Part shown: in pieces, positions 37,670 through 46,272 of the stretch
Layout: the number at the start of each line of letters is the position of its first letter
How positions within the stretch are numbered: the stretch's first letter is position 1
Assembly: GCF_001468285.1 (NCBI RefSeq)
Contig: NZ_LNSB01000008.1
Location: forward strand, 1-64,000
Length of the DNA stretch: 64,000 bases
Source of the DNA: Sphingopyxis sp. HIX
Lineage (GTDB): Bacteria; Pseudomonadota; Alphaproteobacteria; Sphingomonadales; Sphingomonadaceae
Direction of reading: 5' to 3'
Notes under the pieces: generated by a model
Databases searched by the model: none
Seen by the model: only the letters and a program-made list of their open reading frames with translations
Told to the model about the DNA's origin: nothing
Made by a program: the position numbers and the translations under genes

Positions 37670-38332
37670 ATGGGTATTTTCTCACGCACCCGCGACATCA
37701 TCGCCGCCAACGTCACCGACCTGCTCGACCGCGCCGAGGATCCCGAAAAGATGATCCGCCAGATCATCTTCGAGATGAACGAGACGCTGGTCGAAGTCCG
37801 CGCTTCCGCCGCCCGCACCATCGCGGACCAGAAGGAAATGCGCCGCCACATCGCCAAGCTCGAAAGCCTGCAGGACAGCTGGAAGGAAAAGGCCGAACTC
37901 GCGCTGTCGAAGGACCGCGAAGACCTCGCCACCGCCGCGCTCGTCGAAAAGCAGAAGGCCGGCGACATGGCCGAACGGCTGAAGAGCGAGATCGCGGTCC
38001 TCGACGAGGCGCTCGCGGGCTATGAAGCCGATATCGCCAAGCTGCAGAAGAAGCTTTCGGAAGCGCGCGCGCGCCAGTCGAGCGTCGTCAACCGCCTCGA
38101 AAGCGCCGAGAACCGCTACAAGCTGCGCGAGATGACCAGCGGCGACCGCGTCGAGGATGCCTTCTCGCGCTTCGAGATCCTCGAACGCCGCGTCGACGAG
38201 GCCGAAGGCCGTGCCGATGCGCTGGGCCTCGGCTACAAGAAGTCGCTCGACGAAGAGATCGCCGAGCTGCAGGCCGCCGACAAGGTCGCCGACGAACTCG
38301 CCGCGCTGAAAGCCGCGCAGGGCAAGAAGTAA
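37670..38332 (+). CDS. pspA: Phage shock protein A
   Basis: PspA is a peripheral membrane ESCRT-III-like coiled-coil protein that restrains PspF at rest and stabilises damaged inner membrane. The 220-residue protein starts 'MGIFSRTRDIIAANVTDLLD', the amphipathic membrane-binding helix, continues with 'AEDPEKMIRQII' and then long coiled coils (about 30-215). Length and motifs are typical. It is followed 12 bases later by pspB. Confidence 0.96.
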   Translation: MGIFSRTRDIIAANVTDLLDRAEDPEKMIRQIIFEMNETLVEVRASAARTIADQKEMRRHIAKLESLQDSWKEKAELALSKDREDLATAALVEKQKAGDMAERLKSEIAVLDEALAGYEADIAKLQKKLSEARARQSSVVNRLESAENRYKLREMTSGDRVEDAFSRFEILERRVDEAEGRADALGLGYKKSLDEEIAELQAADKVADELAALKAAQGKK

Positions 38333-38344
38333 GGAGCGAGACCG

Positions 38345-38617
38345 ATGGAAGAAGTGATCATTGTCCCGATCGTCATCGGCACGCTCTTCCTCGGTCTGCC
38401 CTGGCTGATCCTCCACTATGTCACCAAGTGGAAGCAGGCCAAGACATTGACCGGAGAGGACGAACAGTTGCTCGACGAACTTTACGATACGGCTCGCCGG
38501 CTCGAGAATCGTCTACATACTGTTGAACGCATCATCAGCGCCGACCATCCCGATTTCCGCCCCGCGGTTCGCAGCGATGAAGATCTGGCGCAGCTCGAAA
38601 TGACCAGGAGGAACTGA
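38345..38617 (+). CDS. pspB: Envelope stress response membrane protein PspB
   Basis: The 90-residue protein has an N-terminal membrane helix (about residues 4-26), a short basic stretch and a coiled coil ('RRLENRLHTVERIIS' near residue 52), then 'DHPDFRP'. PspB and PspC relay membrane stress and relieve PspA inhibition of PspF. The motif R-L-x-x-V-E-R-I is the one repeated in the downstream small genes. It is separated from pspC by one base. Confidence 0.94.
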   Translation: MEEVIIVPIVIGTLFLGLPWLILHYVTKWKQAKTLTGEDEQLLDELYDTARRLENRLHTVERIISADHPDFRPAVRSDEDLAQLEMTRRN

Positions 38618-38618
38618 G

Positions 38619-38999
38619 ATGTCTGCCAGCCGCACCAAATTCTACCTCGACAAGCAGAACGCCAAATGGAGCGGCGTGTGCGCGGGGATCGCCGACTATA
38701 GCGGGATCGACGTCCTCTGGGTTCGCGTCGGCGCGGTGCTGATCACGCTGATGGGCGGTTTCCCCTGGACGCTGATCGCCTACTGGCTGGTCGCCTGGAT
38801 GGGAACGGCCAAGCCCTTCGCGCTCTACGGCTCGAACGAGGAAGCGAAGTTCTGGCAGGGCGTGCGCTCGAACCCCAGCGCTTCGACCCGCGACATCCGC
38901 TCGCGTTTCCGCGACATCGACCGCCGGCTCGCCGACATCGAGATGTACTACACCAGCCACAACCGTCGCCTCGCCGACGAGATCGACAGCCTGCGCTAA
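38619..38999 (+). CDS. pspC: Envelope stress response membrane protein PspC
   Basis: The 126-residue protein has a PspC domain ('KFYLDKQNAKWSGVCAGIAD' and 'WVRVGAVLITLMGG', two membrane segments at about 40-62 and 65-83) and a C-terminal cytoplasmic coiled coil. The coiled coil ends 'RLADIEMYYTSHNRRLADE-IDSLR', closely like the ends of the downstream small proteins. It is the partner of PspB in PspF/PspA control. Confidence 0.94.
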   Translation: MSASRTKFYLDKQNAKWSGVCAGIADYSGIDVLWVRVGAVLITLMGGFPWTLIAYWLVAWMGTAKPFALYGSNEEAKFWQGVRSNPSASTRDIRSRFRDIDRRLADIEMYYTSHNRRLADEIDSLR

Positions 39000-39029
39000 G
39001 CGCCGCTGACGGCAACAGGGAGAAGAGAG

Positions 39030-39329
39030 ATGAATTTCGGTGGAACCGGTTTCGTCCTCGCCATCATCGCATTGTCGATCGGCGGCTGGATGTTCACCAC
39101 CTGGATCCGCGCCAAGCATGGCTATCCGGTCGAGAATGAATGGGGCGGCACTGTTCATCGAACCGACCCCGACGCTGATCGAAAAATCAAGCTGCTCGAA
39201 GGCGATAATGCCAAGCTCGCCAGCCAGATCGGCCGGCTCGAAGAACGGATTTCGGTGCTCGAACGCATCGCGACCGAAAACAACGGCCAGGCCGCGCAGC
39301 TCGCCGACCAGATCGACCGCCTGCGCTGA
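39030..39329 (+). CDS. PspB-like small membrane/coiled-coil protein, tandem copy 1
   Basis: The 99-residue protein has an N-terminal membrane helix (about residues 5-25), the juxtamembrane motif 'GGWMFTTWIRAKHGYPVENE', a charged linker, and a coiled coil ending 'RISVLERIATENN..LADQIDRLR'. The last part matches PspB and PspC. It is clearly paralogous to copy 2 (shared GGW-x-FTTW-x-R-x-K-x-GYP-x-EN-x-WG). The start has GGGAGAAGAGAG upstream. Likely a regulator or sensor partner in the Psp response; function inferred from position and motif. Confidence 0.85.
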   Translation: MNFGGTGFVLAIIALSIGGWMFTTWIRAKHGYPVENEWGGTVHRTDPDADRKIKLLEGDNAKLASQIGRLEERISVLERIATENNGQAAQLADQIDRLR

Positions 39330-39340
39330 GGGGAAACATC

Positions 39341-39658
39341 ATGGATCTCGATTTCTTCAATGCCGTTGCCCCCGTCGCCGCGATCGTCGGCCTGGCCGGG
39401 GTCGGTGGCTGGGTCTTCACCACCTGGCTGCGTGTCAAGAACGGCTACCCGCTCGAGAATAGCTGGGGCAAGGCGGTCTATCCCAGGACCAGCGACGAGG
39501 CGATGGAACGCGTCAAGTTGATCGGCCAGGAAAATGCCCAGCTCCGTGCCGAGCTCGGCTCGGTCAAGGACCGGCTGGCGGTGATCGAACGCATCGTCAC
39601 CGACGAAGGCCACCGGCTGAGCCACGAGATCGAGGCGCTGCGGCGCCCGGCCAATTGA
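39341..39658 (+). CDS. PspB-like small membrane/coiled-coil protein, tandem copy 2
   Basis: The 105-residue protein has a membrane helix at about residues 8-28, 'GGWVFTTWLRVKNGYPLENS' after it, and a C-terminal coiled coil 'RLAVIERIVTDEGHRLSHE-IEALR'. It is a close paralog of copy 1, 11 bases upstream. The pair probably arose by tandem duplication. Confidence 0.85.
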   Translation: MDLDFFNAVAPVAAIVGLAGVGGWVFTTWLRVKNGYPLENSWGKAVYPRTSDEAMERVKLIGQENAQLRAELGSVKDRLAVIERIVTDEGHRLSHEIEALRRPAN

Positions 39659-39669
39659 GGAGTTGAACG

Positions 39670-39942
39670 ATGAGCGGCGGATTTGTCCTGGGCTTTTTCT
39701 TCATCGTGGTCGCCGTGCCGACCATCATGGGGATCGGCTACGCCGCCTATGAGCGCCACCTGAAGTTCAAGGAACGGCAGCTCAAGGCGATCACCAACGA
39801 GACGGCCGAGAAAGCGGCGCAATATGCGGCGCAGACCGAACGGCTGGAGCAACGCGTCCGCGTTCTCGAGCGCATCGTTACCGACAAGGGAATTGATGTC
39901 GCCGACGAGATCGAAAAGCTGCGCGACGCCCCGCTCAACTGA
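39670..39942 (+). CDS. PspB-like small membrane/coiled-coil protein, tandem copy 3
   Basis: The 90-residue protein has a membrane helix at about residues 4-25, then 'YAAYERHLKFKERQLKAI' and a coiled coil 'RVRVLERIVTDKGIDVADE-IEKLR'. In size and layout it is the closest of the set to PspB itself. It follows copy 2 by 11 bases, with GAGGAGTTG before the ATG. Confidence 0.85.
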   Translation: MSGGFVLGFFFIVVAVPTIMGIGYAAYERHLKFKERQLKAITNETAEKAAQYAAQTERLEQRVRVLERIVTDKGIDVADEIEKLRDAPLN

Positions 39943-39965
39943 AACGACAAGGAAGGAACCTCCCC

Positions 39966-40229
39966 ATGGGTCCGTTTGAAATGGTCCTCGGCATCGTCGC
40001 GATCGTGACGATCGGCGGTATCATCAAGGCCAAGCACGGCATCCGCCGCGACAACAAGGGCAATGAATATTTCGTCGGCAATGCCGCCGACAAGGAAGAG
40101 ACCAAGGCCCTGCTCGCCGAAATCCGCGCGCTCAAGGAGCGTATCCAGGTGCTCGAACGCATCGCCACCGACGGCAACCGTGCCGCGACCCTCGACGAAG
40201 AGATCGAGCGGCTGCGCGACCGGCCCTGA
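39966..40229 (+). CDS. PspB-like small membrane/coiled-coil protein, tandem copy 4
   Basis: The 87-residue protein has a short membrane helix (about residues 4-20), 'KAKHGIRRDNKGNEY' (recalling the KHGYP motif of copy 1) and a coiled coil 'RIQVLERIATDGNRAATLD-EEIERLRDRP'. AAGGAA upstream supports the start. Confidence 0.85.
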   Translation: MGPFEMVLGIVAIVTIGGIIKAKHGIRRDNKGNEYFVGNAADKEETKALLAEIRALKERIQVLERIATDGNRAATLDEEIERLRDRP

Positions 40230-40258
40230 CCACGAACGCCGACAAAGGAGCAACGCTC

Positions 40259-40507
40259 ATGGCTTTCATCACTCCCGACCTCACCGCCGCGGCGGTCGCG
40301 CTCAGCGCGCTGGCGATCGTCAGCCTCGTCGCGCTCCGCGGCTGGCGCGACTGGATCCAGCTCAAGCGCGACGAACTCGCCGCGGGCCATGTCGCCACCG
40401 TCGCGCACGATGCCACCGTTCCGCACGCCGGCTCGCGCATCGAGATCGCCGACCTCAAGGAACGGCTGCGCAAGCTCGAAGCGATCGCGGCGGGCGTCGA
40501 CCTCTAA
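40259..40507 (+). CDS. PspB-like small membrane/coiled-coil protein, tandem copy 5 (degenerate)
   Basis: The 82-residue protein has a membrane helix at about residues 8-27, 'RGWRDWIQLKRDEL' and a shortened coiled coil 'IADLKERLRKLEAIAAGVDL'. The LERI motif is altered to LEAI and the terminal 'DEIxxLR' is missing, so it is the most diverged member. AAAGGAGC precedes the ATG. It is the last gene of the presumed operon; a palindromic pair follows 7 bases later. Confidence 0.8.
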   Translation: MAFITPDLTAAAVALSALAIVSLVALRGWRDWIQLKRDELAAGHVATVAHDATVPHAGSRIEIADLKERLRKLEAIAAGVDL

Positions 40508-40514
40508 GTTACTC

Positions 40515-40602
40515 GTCGCCCCCGCGAAGGCGGGGTCCGGAGGCGGCCTGGTTCTGCCTCACTGCGTAAAACGGCGGCGGCCCCCGCCTTCGCGGGGGCG
40601 AC
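40515..40602. repeat. Inverted-repeat pair of the 'GTCGCCCCCGCG' family, right border of the psp block
   Basis: Arms 40515-40538 and 40579-40602 are inverted copies of the 24-base family sequence, with one change in the left arm (GGGGTCC for GGGGGCC). The spacing (40 bases between arms) equals that of the left-border copy at 36103-36190. It separates the psp genes from sufE. Confidence 0.9.
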
Positions 40603-40654
40603 GAGGAAGGGACGGGGCTTCCAACTTCCCCCCAAATCTGTCACTGGCGCGCGC

Positions 40655-41065
40655 ATGCGCAGCCTCGACGACATCTTCGAAGAATATGACTTTCTCGACG
40701 GCGACGATCGCTATCGCCTGCTGATCGACCTCGGGCGCAGCCTCGATGCCATGCCCGATGCGCTCAAGACCGATGCCACGCTGGTGCGGGGCTGCTCGGC
40801 CAGCGTCTGGGTCTATCCGGTGCCGCAGCCGGACGGCCGCCTTCATTTCCTCGCCGACAGCAATGCCGCGATCACCAAGGGCATCGTCGCGCTCGTCCTC
40901 GCCGCGGTGCAGGACCGGCCCGCCGCCGAGGTCGCGGCGATGGACGTCGCCGCCGCGCTCGCTCCCTTCGACCTCACGCGCCAGCTGTCGTCGAACCGCA
41001 CCCAGGGCGTCCCCAACATGATCGCGCTCGTCCAGGACACCGCACGGCGCATCGCCGCGGGCTGA
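40655..41065 (+). CDS. sufE: SufE family sulfur acceptor protein
   Basis: The 136-residue protein accepts persulfide from the cysteine desulfurase SufS for Fe-S cluster assembly. The acceptor Cys47 lies in 'LVRGCSASVW', the family signature, and 'LSSNRTQGVPNMIALV' near the end is conserved. The rest of the suf cluster is not in this window. A strong intrinsic terminator follows. Confidence 0.95.
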   Translation: MRSLDDIFEEYDFLDGDDRYRLLIDLGRSLDAMPDALKTDATLVRGCSASVWVYPVPQPDGRLHFLADSNAAITKGIVALVLAAVQDRPAAEVAAMDVAAALAPFDLTRQLSSNRTQGVPNMIALVQDTARRIAAG

Positions 41066-41120
41066 GCCGCCGCGCCGGGCCCATCGGCGCGGCACCCACC
41101 ACCGGTCCTCGGCGCAAGAA

Positions 41121-41154
41121 AAAAGGGCGCGGGAGTTGCCTCCCGCGCCCTTTT
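41121..41154. terminator. Bidirectional rho-independent terminator between sufE and the large TonB receptor
   Basis: AAAAGGGCGCGGGAG (41121-41135) pairs perfectly with CTCCCGCGCCCTTTT (41140-41154) around a TTGC loop, giving T-runs on both strands. The two flanking genes converge, so it can terminate both. Confidence 0.9.
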
Positions 41155-41176
41155 CGTTGGCCGAAGCCGGGTCGGT

Positions 41177-44100
41177 TTAGAAGCTGACCTTCACGCCGAC
41201 GCGGATGCCGTAGAGCGACTGGCGGCTAACCAGCGCCGCGTCGGGCGCGCGCACGTTCGAGTAACGATACTGCGCGCAGGTCTGGTTCGAGCCGGTGTTG
41301 ACCACCCCGGCGCCGGGCGCCGTGCCCGTCGCCACCGGGGCGCTGAGGCACTGGACCGAAACCAGCGCCGCGGTCTGCGGGAACCCGACCTGGCGGAGCG
41401 AACCCCAATCGCTGTCGATCATGTTCAGCACATTCTCGATATCCGCGAACAGCTTCACCTTGGCATCGCCGACGAACAGCGGCAGTTCCTGGCTGACGTG
41501 CAGATCGACCTTGAAGAAATCGGGCGACTGCTGCGAGTTCTTCGCGATGATCTCGCCGCGATATTTCTCGATGCCGAGCTGCTCGACCATGGCGTTGAAC
41601 GCGGTCTCGCTCGCGGCCGAGTCGAACGACACGCGCGTGTCGTTCGCCGTCGGAACATAGAGCAGGTGCCGCGCGCCGTTGCCGACCGTGCCGAACACGG
41701 CCGAGCGGTTGGTCGTGTCGTTCATCGTCAGGCTGAACGGACGGCCCGAACGATATTCGCCGAACAGCGAGAAGCGCGTTTCATTGTCGCCGAAGAACTC
41801 GCGCTTGAAATCGACGCTGAACTTCCACTGGTCCTTGATCTGGTAGATCGAGGTGCCGTAGGCCGCGAAATTCGGATCGGCAAAGGCGTTGTTCGAATAG
41901 AGCGATCCCGCCGTAGCCGAGGTGATGGCGTTGGTGTCCTTGACGTCCGAACGCGTGTAGCTCGCGTCGAGCGACAGGCCCCAGTCCCAGCTCTTGGCGA
42001 TGCGCGCGACGCCGACATAGGAGCGGCCGCGGCTGTCGTTGGTCATCAGCAGGTCCTGGTTGGTCGTCCCGGTGCCGGCGAAGGGGCCATAGCGGGTGCG
42101 GCCGTCGGGCAGCGTCCCGATCGCCACCGAGCGGAGGTCGGTCCACTGATAGGCCTGGATCACATTGCCGTACAGGAAGTCGACGCCGAACAGCCATCCA
42201 TCGCCCAGCGCGCCCAGGTCGGCCTCGTAATTGGCCGACAGGGTGGCGCGCATCTGGCGGCCGACCTTGATGTCGGGGTCGATCGCGTTCACCGGCGCGG
42301 CGGCCAGCGAGGCGATGTTCGTCGCCACGAAATTACCCACGCCGGCGGGGATGTCGCCGGTCACGCCGTTCAACGCGGCGGCGCAGAGCGCCGGGTTGGC
42401 GGGCGAAATGTTGCAGGTCGCCGCCGAGGCATTGCGCTGGATGTCGATCGCATTGGTCAGCTGGCCGGTGTTCGAATAGCTGTTCGACAGGAACACGTCG
42501 GGCGTGCCGCCGGCGAAGATGCCGACGCCGCCGCGGATGATCAGCCGGTCGTTTGCCTGCCAGTTGAACCCGAAGCGCGGCTGGAACACGCCCTCACCGC
42601 TGAATGTGTTCCTGTTGCTGATGCCGGTGCGCTGCAGGAAGTTGCTGTTCAGCGGCACCGCCGTCGGGTTGTCGTACAGGTCGTAGCGCGCGCCGATCGT
42701 CAGATCGAGGCCCGGCGCGGCTTCCCAGTCGTCCTGGATGCCGAAGGTGTAGGCGCGGCTGGTGAAGTTCGCCGCGGCATCGTCCGGGTTCAGGCTCGGC
42801 ACCGCGGCGCCATAGCGCAGACGGCTGGCCACCTGGTTCTGGAAGTCGGCGATCGAGTCGAAGTAGAAATCGCCGAGCGAGCGCTGCAGGAACAGGTTGA
42901 AGGTGTTGATCTCGGTGTAACCGACCGTCGCCTTGATGCGGTGGCTGCCCGCTTCCTTGCGCGCGGTGAAGTCGATCGACAGATTGTCGGTGTTGAGGTC
43001 GTTCGACTGGCGGCTGACGTCGGGCCCGAAGAAGATGCGCGAGCCGCCGCAGGTGGTGAAGGTGCTGGCGCCCGAGGTGACCGAAGTCGGGTCGAGGCAG
43101 ACTTCCATCTGCGGGAATTCGCGGCCGCCGAACGGCGTCTGGTCGCGGTTGTAATCGCGATACGACGCGCGCAGTTCGGTCGAGAAGCTGTCCGACCATT
43201 GCGAGTTCAGCTGGAACACGCCCGAATTGACCTCTTCGGCCAGCTCATAGCCGTTCGAAAACAGGCCGAGCGCGAAGGGCGGGGTAATGAAGGTGTTCTG
43301 CTGGAACTGCTGGGTGCCGACGTTGCGGACATAGGTCAGCGACAGGCGATGATCGTCGCTGACGTTCCAGTCGATCTTCGCGACATATTTTTCGTCTTCT
43401 TCGACGGCGTTCTGGATCTGGCCGAGCGTGTCATAACCATAGACCGACTGCGCGATCGCGCTGACCTGGTCGATCTGCGCCTGGGTGATGCCCGGAACCT
43501 GCGCCGCAAAGCCAGCGCCGACGCCGTTGTCGAACGGATCCGATTCCTCGGTCTTCTCATAGGCGAACATGAAGAACAGCTTGTCCTTGATGATCGGACC
43601 CGAGATCAGGCCGCCATATTGCTTCGAATCGAAGTCGAGCGCGACGTTGGTGCCGCGCGTGCGGTCGCCGGTCAGCTTGTCGTCGGTGTAGGTGAAGAAG
43701 GCCGAGCCCGAGAAGCGGTTGGTACCCGAACGCAGCACGACGTTGATCGCGCCGCCCTGGAAATCGCCTTCGGAGATATCATAGGGTGCAACCTTGACCG
43801 ACAGCTGTTCGATCGCGTCGAACGGCACCGGGCCGCGGCTGGTGGGCAGGCCGCCGTTGTTGAGGCCGAAATCGTCCGAGAACTGCACACCGTCGACCGA
43901 GAAGCGGTTGAGGCGGCCGTTCTGGCCGGCGACCTCGATGGTGCGGCTGTTCGAAAGGTCGATCGTCACGAACGGGTCGCGGCGGGCGAGGTCGCGGATG
44001 TCGCGGTTGATCGAGGCGGCGCCTTCGATCGCGTCGCGGTCGAGCGAGGTGATCGGGCCGGTCGACTTGGCGATCGCGCCGGTCACCGACGAGGCGGTGA

Positions 44101-44455
44101 CGACGATCGCCGTGTCTTCGAGCATGATCGGCAGGCGGAAGGGCTGGCCGGCCTGCAGGAAGAGGTCGGTGACCTGCGCGGTGTCGTAGCCGTCGGCGGT
44201 GACCTGGACCGTGAACGGGCCGCCGACGCGGAGGCCGTTGGTCGAGAAATTGCCGTCGCCGTCGGTGGTCGAGCGCGACACGGTGCCCGACGGCACGTGC
44301 GTCACGACGACTTCGGCGCCCGGAACCGGGCCGTTGGCCGTTTCGACGGTGCCGCGGACCGACGAGGTGGTTTCCTGCGCCGCCGCCGGCGCCGCGATGA
44401 CCGTCGCCGCGCTGATGGCCATCAGGCTCGCGGCGATCGAATAACGAAGTTTCAT
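41177..44455 (-). CDS. Large TonB-dependent receptor with carboxypeptidase-regulatory-like domain
   Basis: The 1092-residue outer-membrane protein has a signal peptide ('MKLRYSIAASLMAIS..APAAAQ'), an N-terminal Ig-like carboxypeptidase-regulatory domain (about 28-115), a plug domain ('FSVDGVQFSDDFGLN', 'GGAINVVLRSGTN') and a long barrel ending in Phe. This 'Oar/CarboxypepD-reg' type imports large substrates such as peptides or oligosaccharides; the ligand is unknown. ATG 44455 has AAAGGGGAC upstream. No partner enzyme lies beside it. Confidence 0.9.
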   Translation of the reverse strand: MKLRYSIAASLMAISAATVIAAPAAAQETTSSVRGTVETANGPVPGAEVVVTHVPSGTVSRSTTDGDGNFSTNGLRVGGPFTVQVTADGYDTAQVTDLFLQAGQPFRLPIMLEDTAIVVTASSVTGAIAKSTGPITSLDRDAIEGAASINRDIRDLARRDPFVTIDLSNSRTIEVAGQNGRLNRFSVDGVQFSDDFGLNNGGLPTSRGPVPFDAIEQLSVKVAPYDISEGDFQGGAINVVLRSGTNRFSGSAFFTYTDDKLTGDRTRGTNVALDFDSKQYGGLISGPIIKDKLFFMFAYEKTEESDPFDNGVGAGFAAQVPGITQAQIDQVSAIAQSVYGYDTLGQIQNAVEEDEKYVAKIDWNVSDDHRLSLTYVRNVGTQQFQQNTFITPPFALGLFSNGYELAEEVNSGVFQLNSQWSDSFSTELRASYRDYNRDQTPFGGREFPQMEVCLDPTSVTSGASTFTTCGGSRIFFGPDVSRQSNDLNTDNLSIDFTARKEAGSHRIKATVGYTEINTFNLFLQRSLGDFYFDSIADFQNQVASRLRYGAAVPSLNPDDAAANFTSRAYTFGIQDDWEAAPGLDLTIGARYDLYDNPTAVPLNSNFLQRTGISNRNTFSGEGVFQPRFGFNWQANDRLIIRGGVGIFAGGTPDVFLSNSYSNTGQLTNAIDIQRNASAATCNISPANPALCAAALNGVTGDIPAGVGNFVATNIASLAAAPVNAIDPDIKVGRQMRATLSANYEADLGALGDGWLFGVDFLYGNVIQAYQWTDLRSVAIGTLPDGRTRYGPFAGTGTTNQDLLMTNDSRGRSYVGVARIAKSWDWGLSLDASYTRSDVKDTNAITSATAGSLYSNNAFADPNFAAYGTSIYQIKDQWKFSVDFKREFFGDNETRFSLFGEYRSGRPFSLTMNDTTNRSAVFGTVGNGARHLLYVPTANDTRVSFDSAASETAFNAMVEQLGIEKYRGEIIAKNSQQSPDFFKVDLHVSQELPLFVGDAKVKLFADIENVLNMIDSDWGSLRQVGFPQTAALVSVQCLSAPVATGTAPGAGVVNTGSNQTCAQYRYSNVRAPDAALVSRQSLYGIRVGVKVSF

Positions 44456-44720
44456 GAATGTCCCCTTTGGTGCATTTGGCAGGCACGCGTTTAGGGGCGC
44501 GCCTGACCTGCGAGCGCCCCTGAAGCCCGCATGTGGCACGATTGTGACAGCAATTGTGACAGCGCAAGCCACGCGCGGCGGGCCGTTTGGCTGAGGTTCA
44601 AAAAAGCGCGAATTTGCGTCGCAGCGCGAAACTTATCCACAAGCGCGGCTGCGTTTTTCCTCCAGGGTGTTGCTGCAATGCAACATCGCTGGCGCGCGCC
44701 ATGGCGGCGCGCGCCGCGAC

Positions 44721-45992
44721 TCAGGCCGCGTCGCCCGCGGCTTCCTTGGCCTTGTCGGCATAGACGCGCACCGGGTCCTTGCGGCCCTCGACGACATCCT
44801 TGTCGACGACGATCTCGACCACGTCGGTGAGGTCGGGCAGGTCGAACATCGTGTCGAGCAGGATCGCCTCGACGATCGAGCGCAGCCCGCGCGCGCCGGT
44901 CTTGCGTTCGATCGCCTTCTTGGCGACCGCGACCAGCGCGTCGTCGGTGAAGGTCAGCACGACCTCCTCGAGGTCGAACAGCTTGCGATACTGCTTGATC
45001 AGCGCGTTCTTGGGCTCGCCCAGAATCTTGACCAGCGCGTCGACGTCGAGGTCTTCGAGCGTCGCGATCACCGGCAGGCGGCCGACGAATTCGGGGATCA
45101 GGCCGAACTTCAGCAGATCCTCGGGCTCGATCTGCTTCAGCACCTCGCCCTGGCGGCGCTCGTCGGGGCCGGCGACATGCGCGCCGAAACCGATCGACTT
45201 GCCCTGCAGGCGGTCGCCGATGATCTTTTCGAGCCCGCTGAACGCGCCGCCCGCGATGAACAGGATGTTCGTCGTGTCGACCTGCAGGAATTCCTGCTGC
45301 GGATGCTTGCGCCCGCCCTGCGGCGGCACCGACGCGGTCGTGCCTTCCATCAGCTTGAGCAGCGCCTGCTGCACGCCTTCGCCCGACACGTCGCGGGTGA
45401 TCGAGGGATTCTCCGCCTTGCGGCTGATCTTGTCGATCTCGTCGATATAGACGATGCCGCGCTGCGCCTTTTCGACATTATAGTCGGACGACTGCAGCAG
45501 CTTGAGGATGATGTTCTCGACATCCTCGCCGACATAGCCGGCTTCGGTCAGCGTCGTCGCGTCGGCCATGGTGAAGGGCACGTCGAGGAAGCGCGCGAGC
45601 GTCTGCGCGAGCAGGGTCTTGCCGCTGCCGGTCGGGCCGACGAGCAGGATGTTCGACTTCGCCAGTTCGACGTCGTCGCCGCGGCCCGAGTTGGCGAGGC
45701 GCTTGTAGTGGTTGTGCACCGCGACCGACAGCACGCGCTTGGCGGTGTTCTGGCCGATGACATAATTGTCGAGGTGCTGGCAGATTTCGAGCGGCGTCGG
45801 CACCGCGCCGTCCTTGCGCGCGGCGACCCCGCCCTTGATCTCCTCGCGGATGATGTCGTTGCACAGTTCGACGCATTCGTCGCAGATGAAGACGGTCGGC
45901 CCGGCGATCAGCTTGCGCACTTCGTGCTGCGACTTGCCGCAGAAGGAGCAATAGAGGGTGCTCTTGCTGTCGGAGCCAGAGAGCTTGGTCAT
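44721..45992 (-). CDS. clpX: ATP-dependent Clp protease ATP-binding subunit ClpX
   Basis: ClpX is the AAA+ unfoldase of the ClpXP protease. The 423-residue protein has the N-terminal zinc domain with Cys15, Cys18, Cys37 and Cys40, Walker A '[12 protein letters not shown]' near residue 120, Walker B '[10 protein letters not shown]', the GYVG pore loop ('[11 protein letters not shown]') and the ClpP-docking IGF loop, here 'SIGFGAHV'. It lies downstream of clpP on the same strand with a 280-base gap containing a palindromic element. Confidence 0.98.
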   Translation of the reverse strand: MTKLSGSDSKSTLYCSFCGKSQHEVRKLIAGPTVFICDECVELCNDIIREEIKGGVAARKDGAVPTPLEICQHLDNYVIGQNTAKRVLSVAVHNHYKRLANSGRGDDVELAKSNILLVGPTGSGKTLLAQTLARFLDVPFTMADATTLTEAGYVGEDVENIILKLLQSSDYNVEKAQRGIVYIDEIDKISRKAENPSITRDVSGEGVQQALLKLMEGTTASVPPQGGRKHPQQEFLQVDTTNILFIAGGAFSGLEKIIGDRLQGKSIGFGAHVAGPDERRQGEVLKQIEPEDLLKFGLIPEFVGRLPVIATLEDLDVDALVKILGEPKNALIKQYRKLFDLEEVVLTFTDDALVAVAKKAIERKTGARGLRSIVEAILLDTMFDLPDLTDVVEIVVDKDVVEGRKDPVRVYADKAKEAAGDAA

Positions 45993-46186
45993 AAAATTCC
46001 TTTTGGGGCCGGGCGAATCGCCGCCGGGCCCATGCTGGCGCCGCCCCCGCTGGAGACGCCGCCGATCATCCTAGCCCCCGTCACCCCGATTACAATATGG
46101 CAATTGGGTGACATGGATACAATGTCCCGGCTAGGCCCAAGCCGCCAACAGCCCGTCAAGAAACGCGGTTACCGGCTTATGTTTTC

Positions 46187-46262
46187 CGTCACCCCGGGCC
46201 CCGACCCGGGGTCCCGCTCGGCCACGTCGACCAGCGGGACCCGGATCAAGTCCGGGGTGACG
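46187..46262. repeat. Inverted repeat of the 'CGTCACCCCGG' type
   Basis: The left arm begins CGTCACCCCGGGCCCC and the right arm ends CCGGGGTGACG. Both also contain the GGGACCCGG/CCGGGGTCCC segment, so the element folds as nested stems. It lies between the clpP stop and clpX and ends 11 bases after clpP. This motif is common between genes of alphaproteobacteria (general knowledge). Confidence 0.8.
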
Positions 46263-46272
46263 ACAGGGTTCG

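Noticed and set aside
41498-44494. 998-codon open frame antisense to the large TonB receptor
   Set aside because: It mirrors the third-codon GC bias of the receptor gene. Its translation is Arg/Val/Glu-rich with no domain, whereas the opposite strand encodes a clear signal peptide, plug and barrel.
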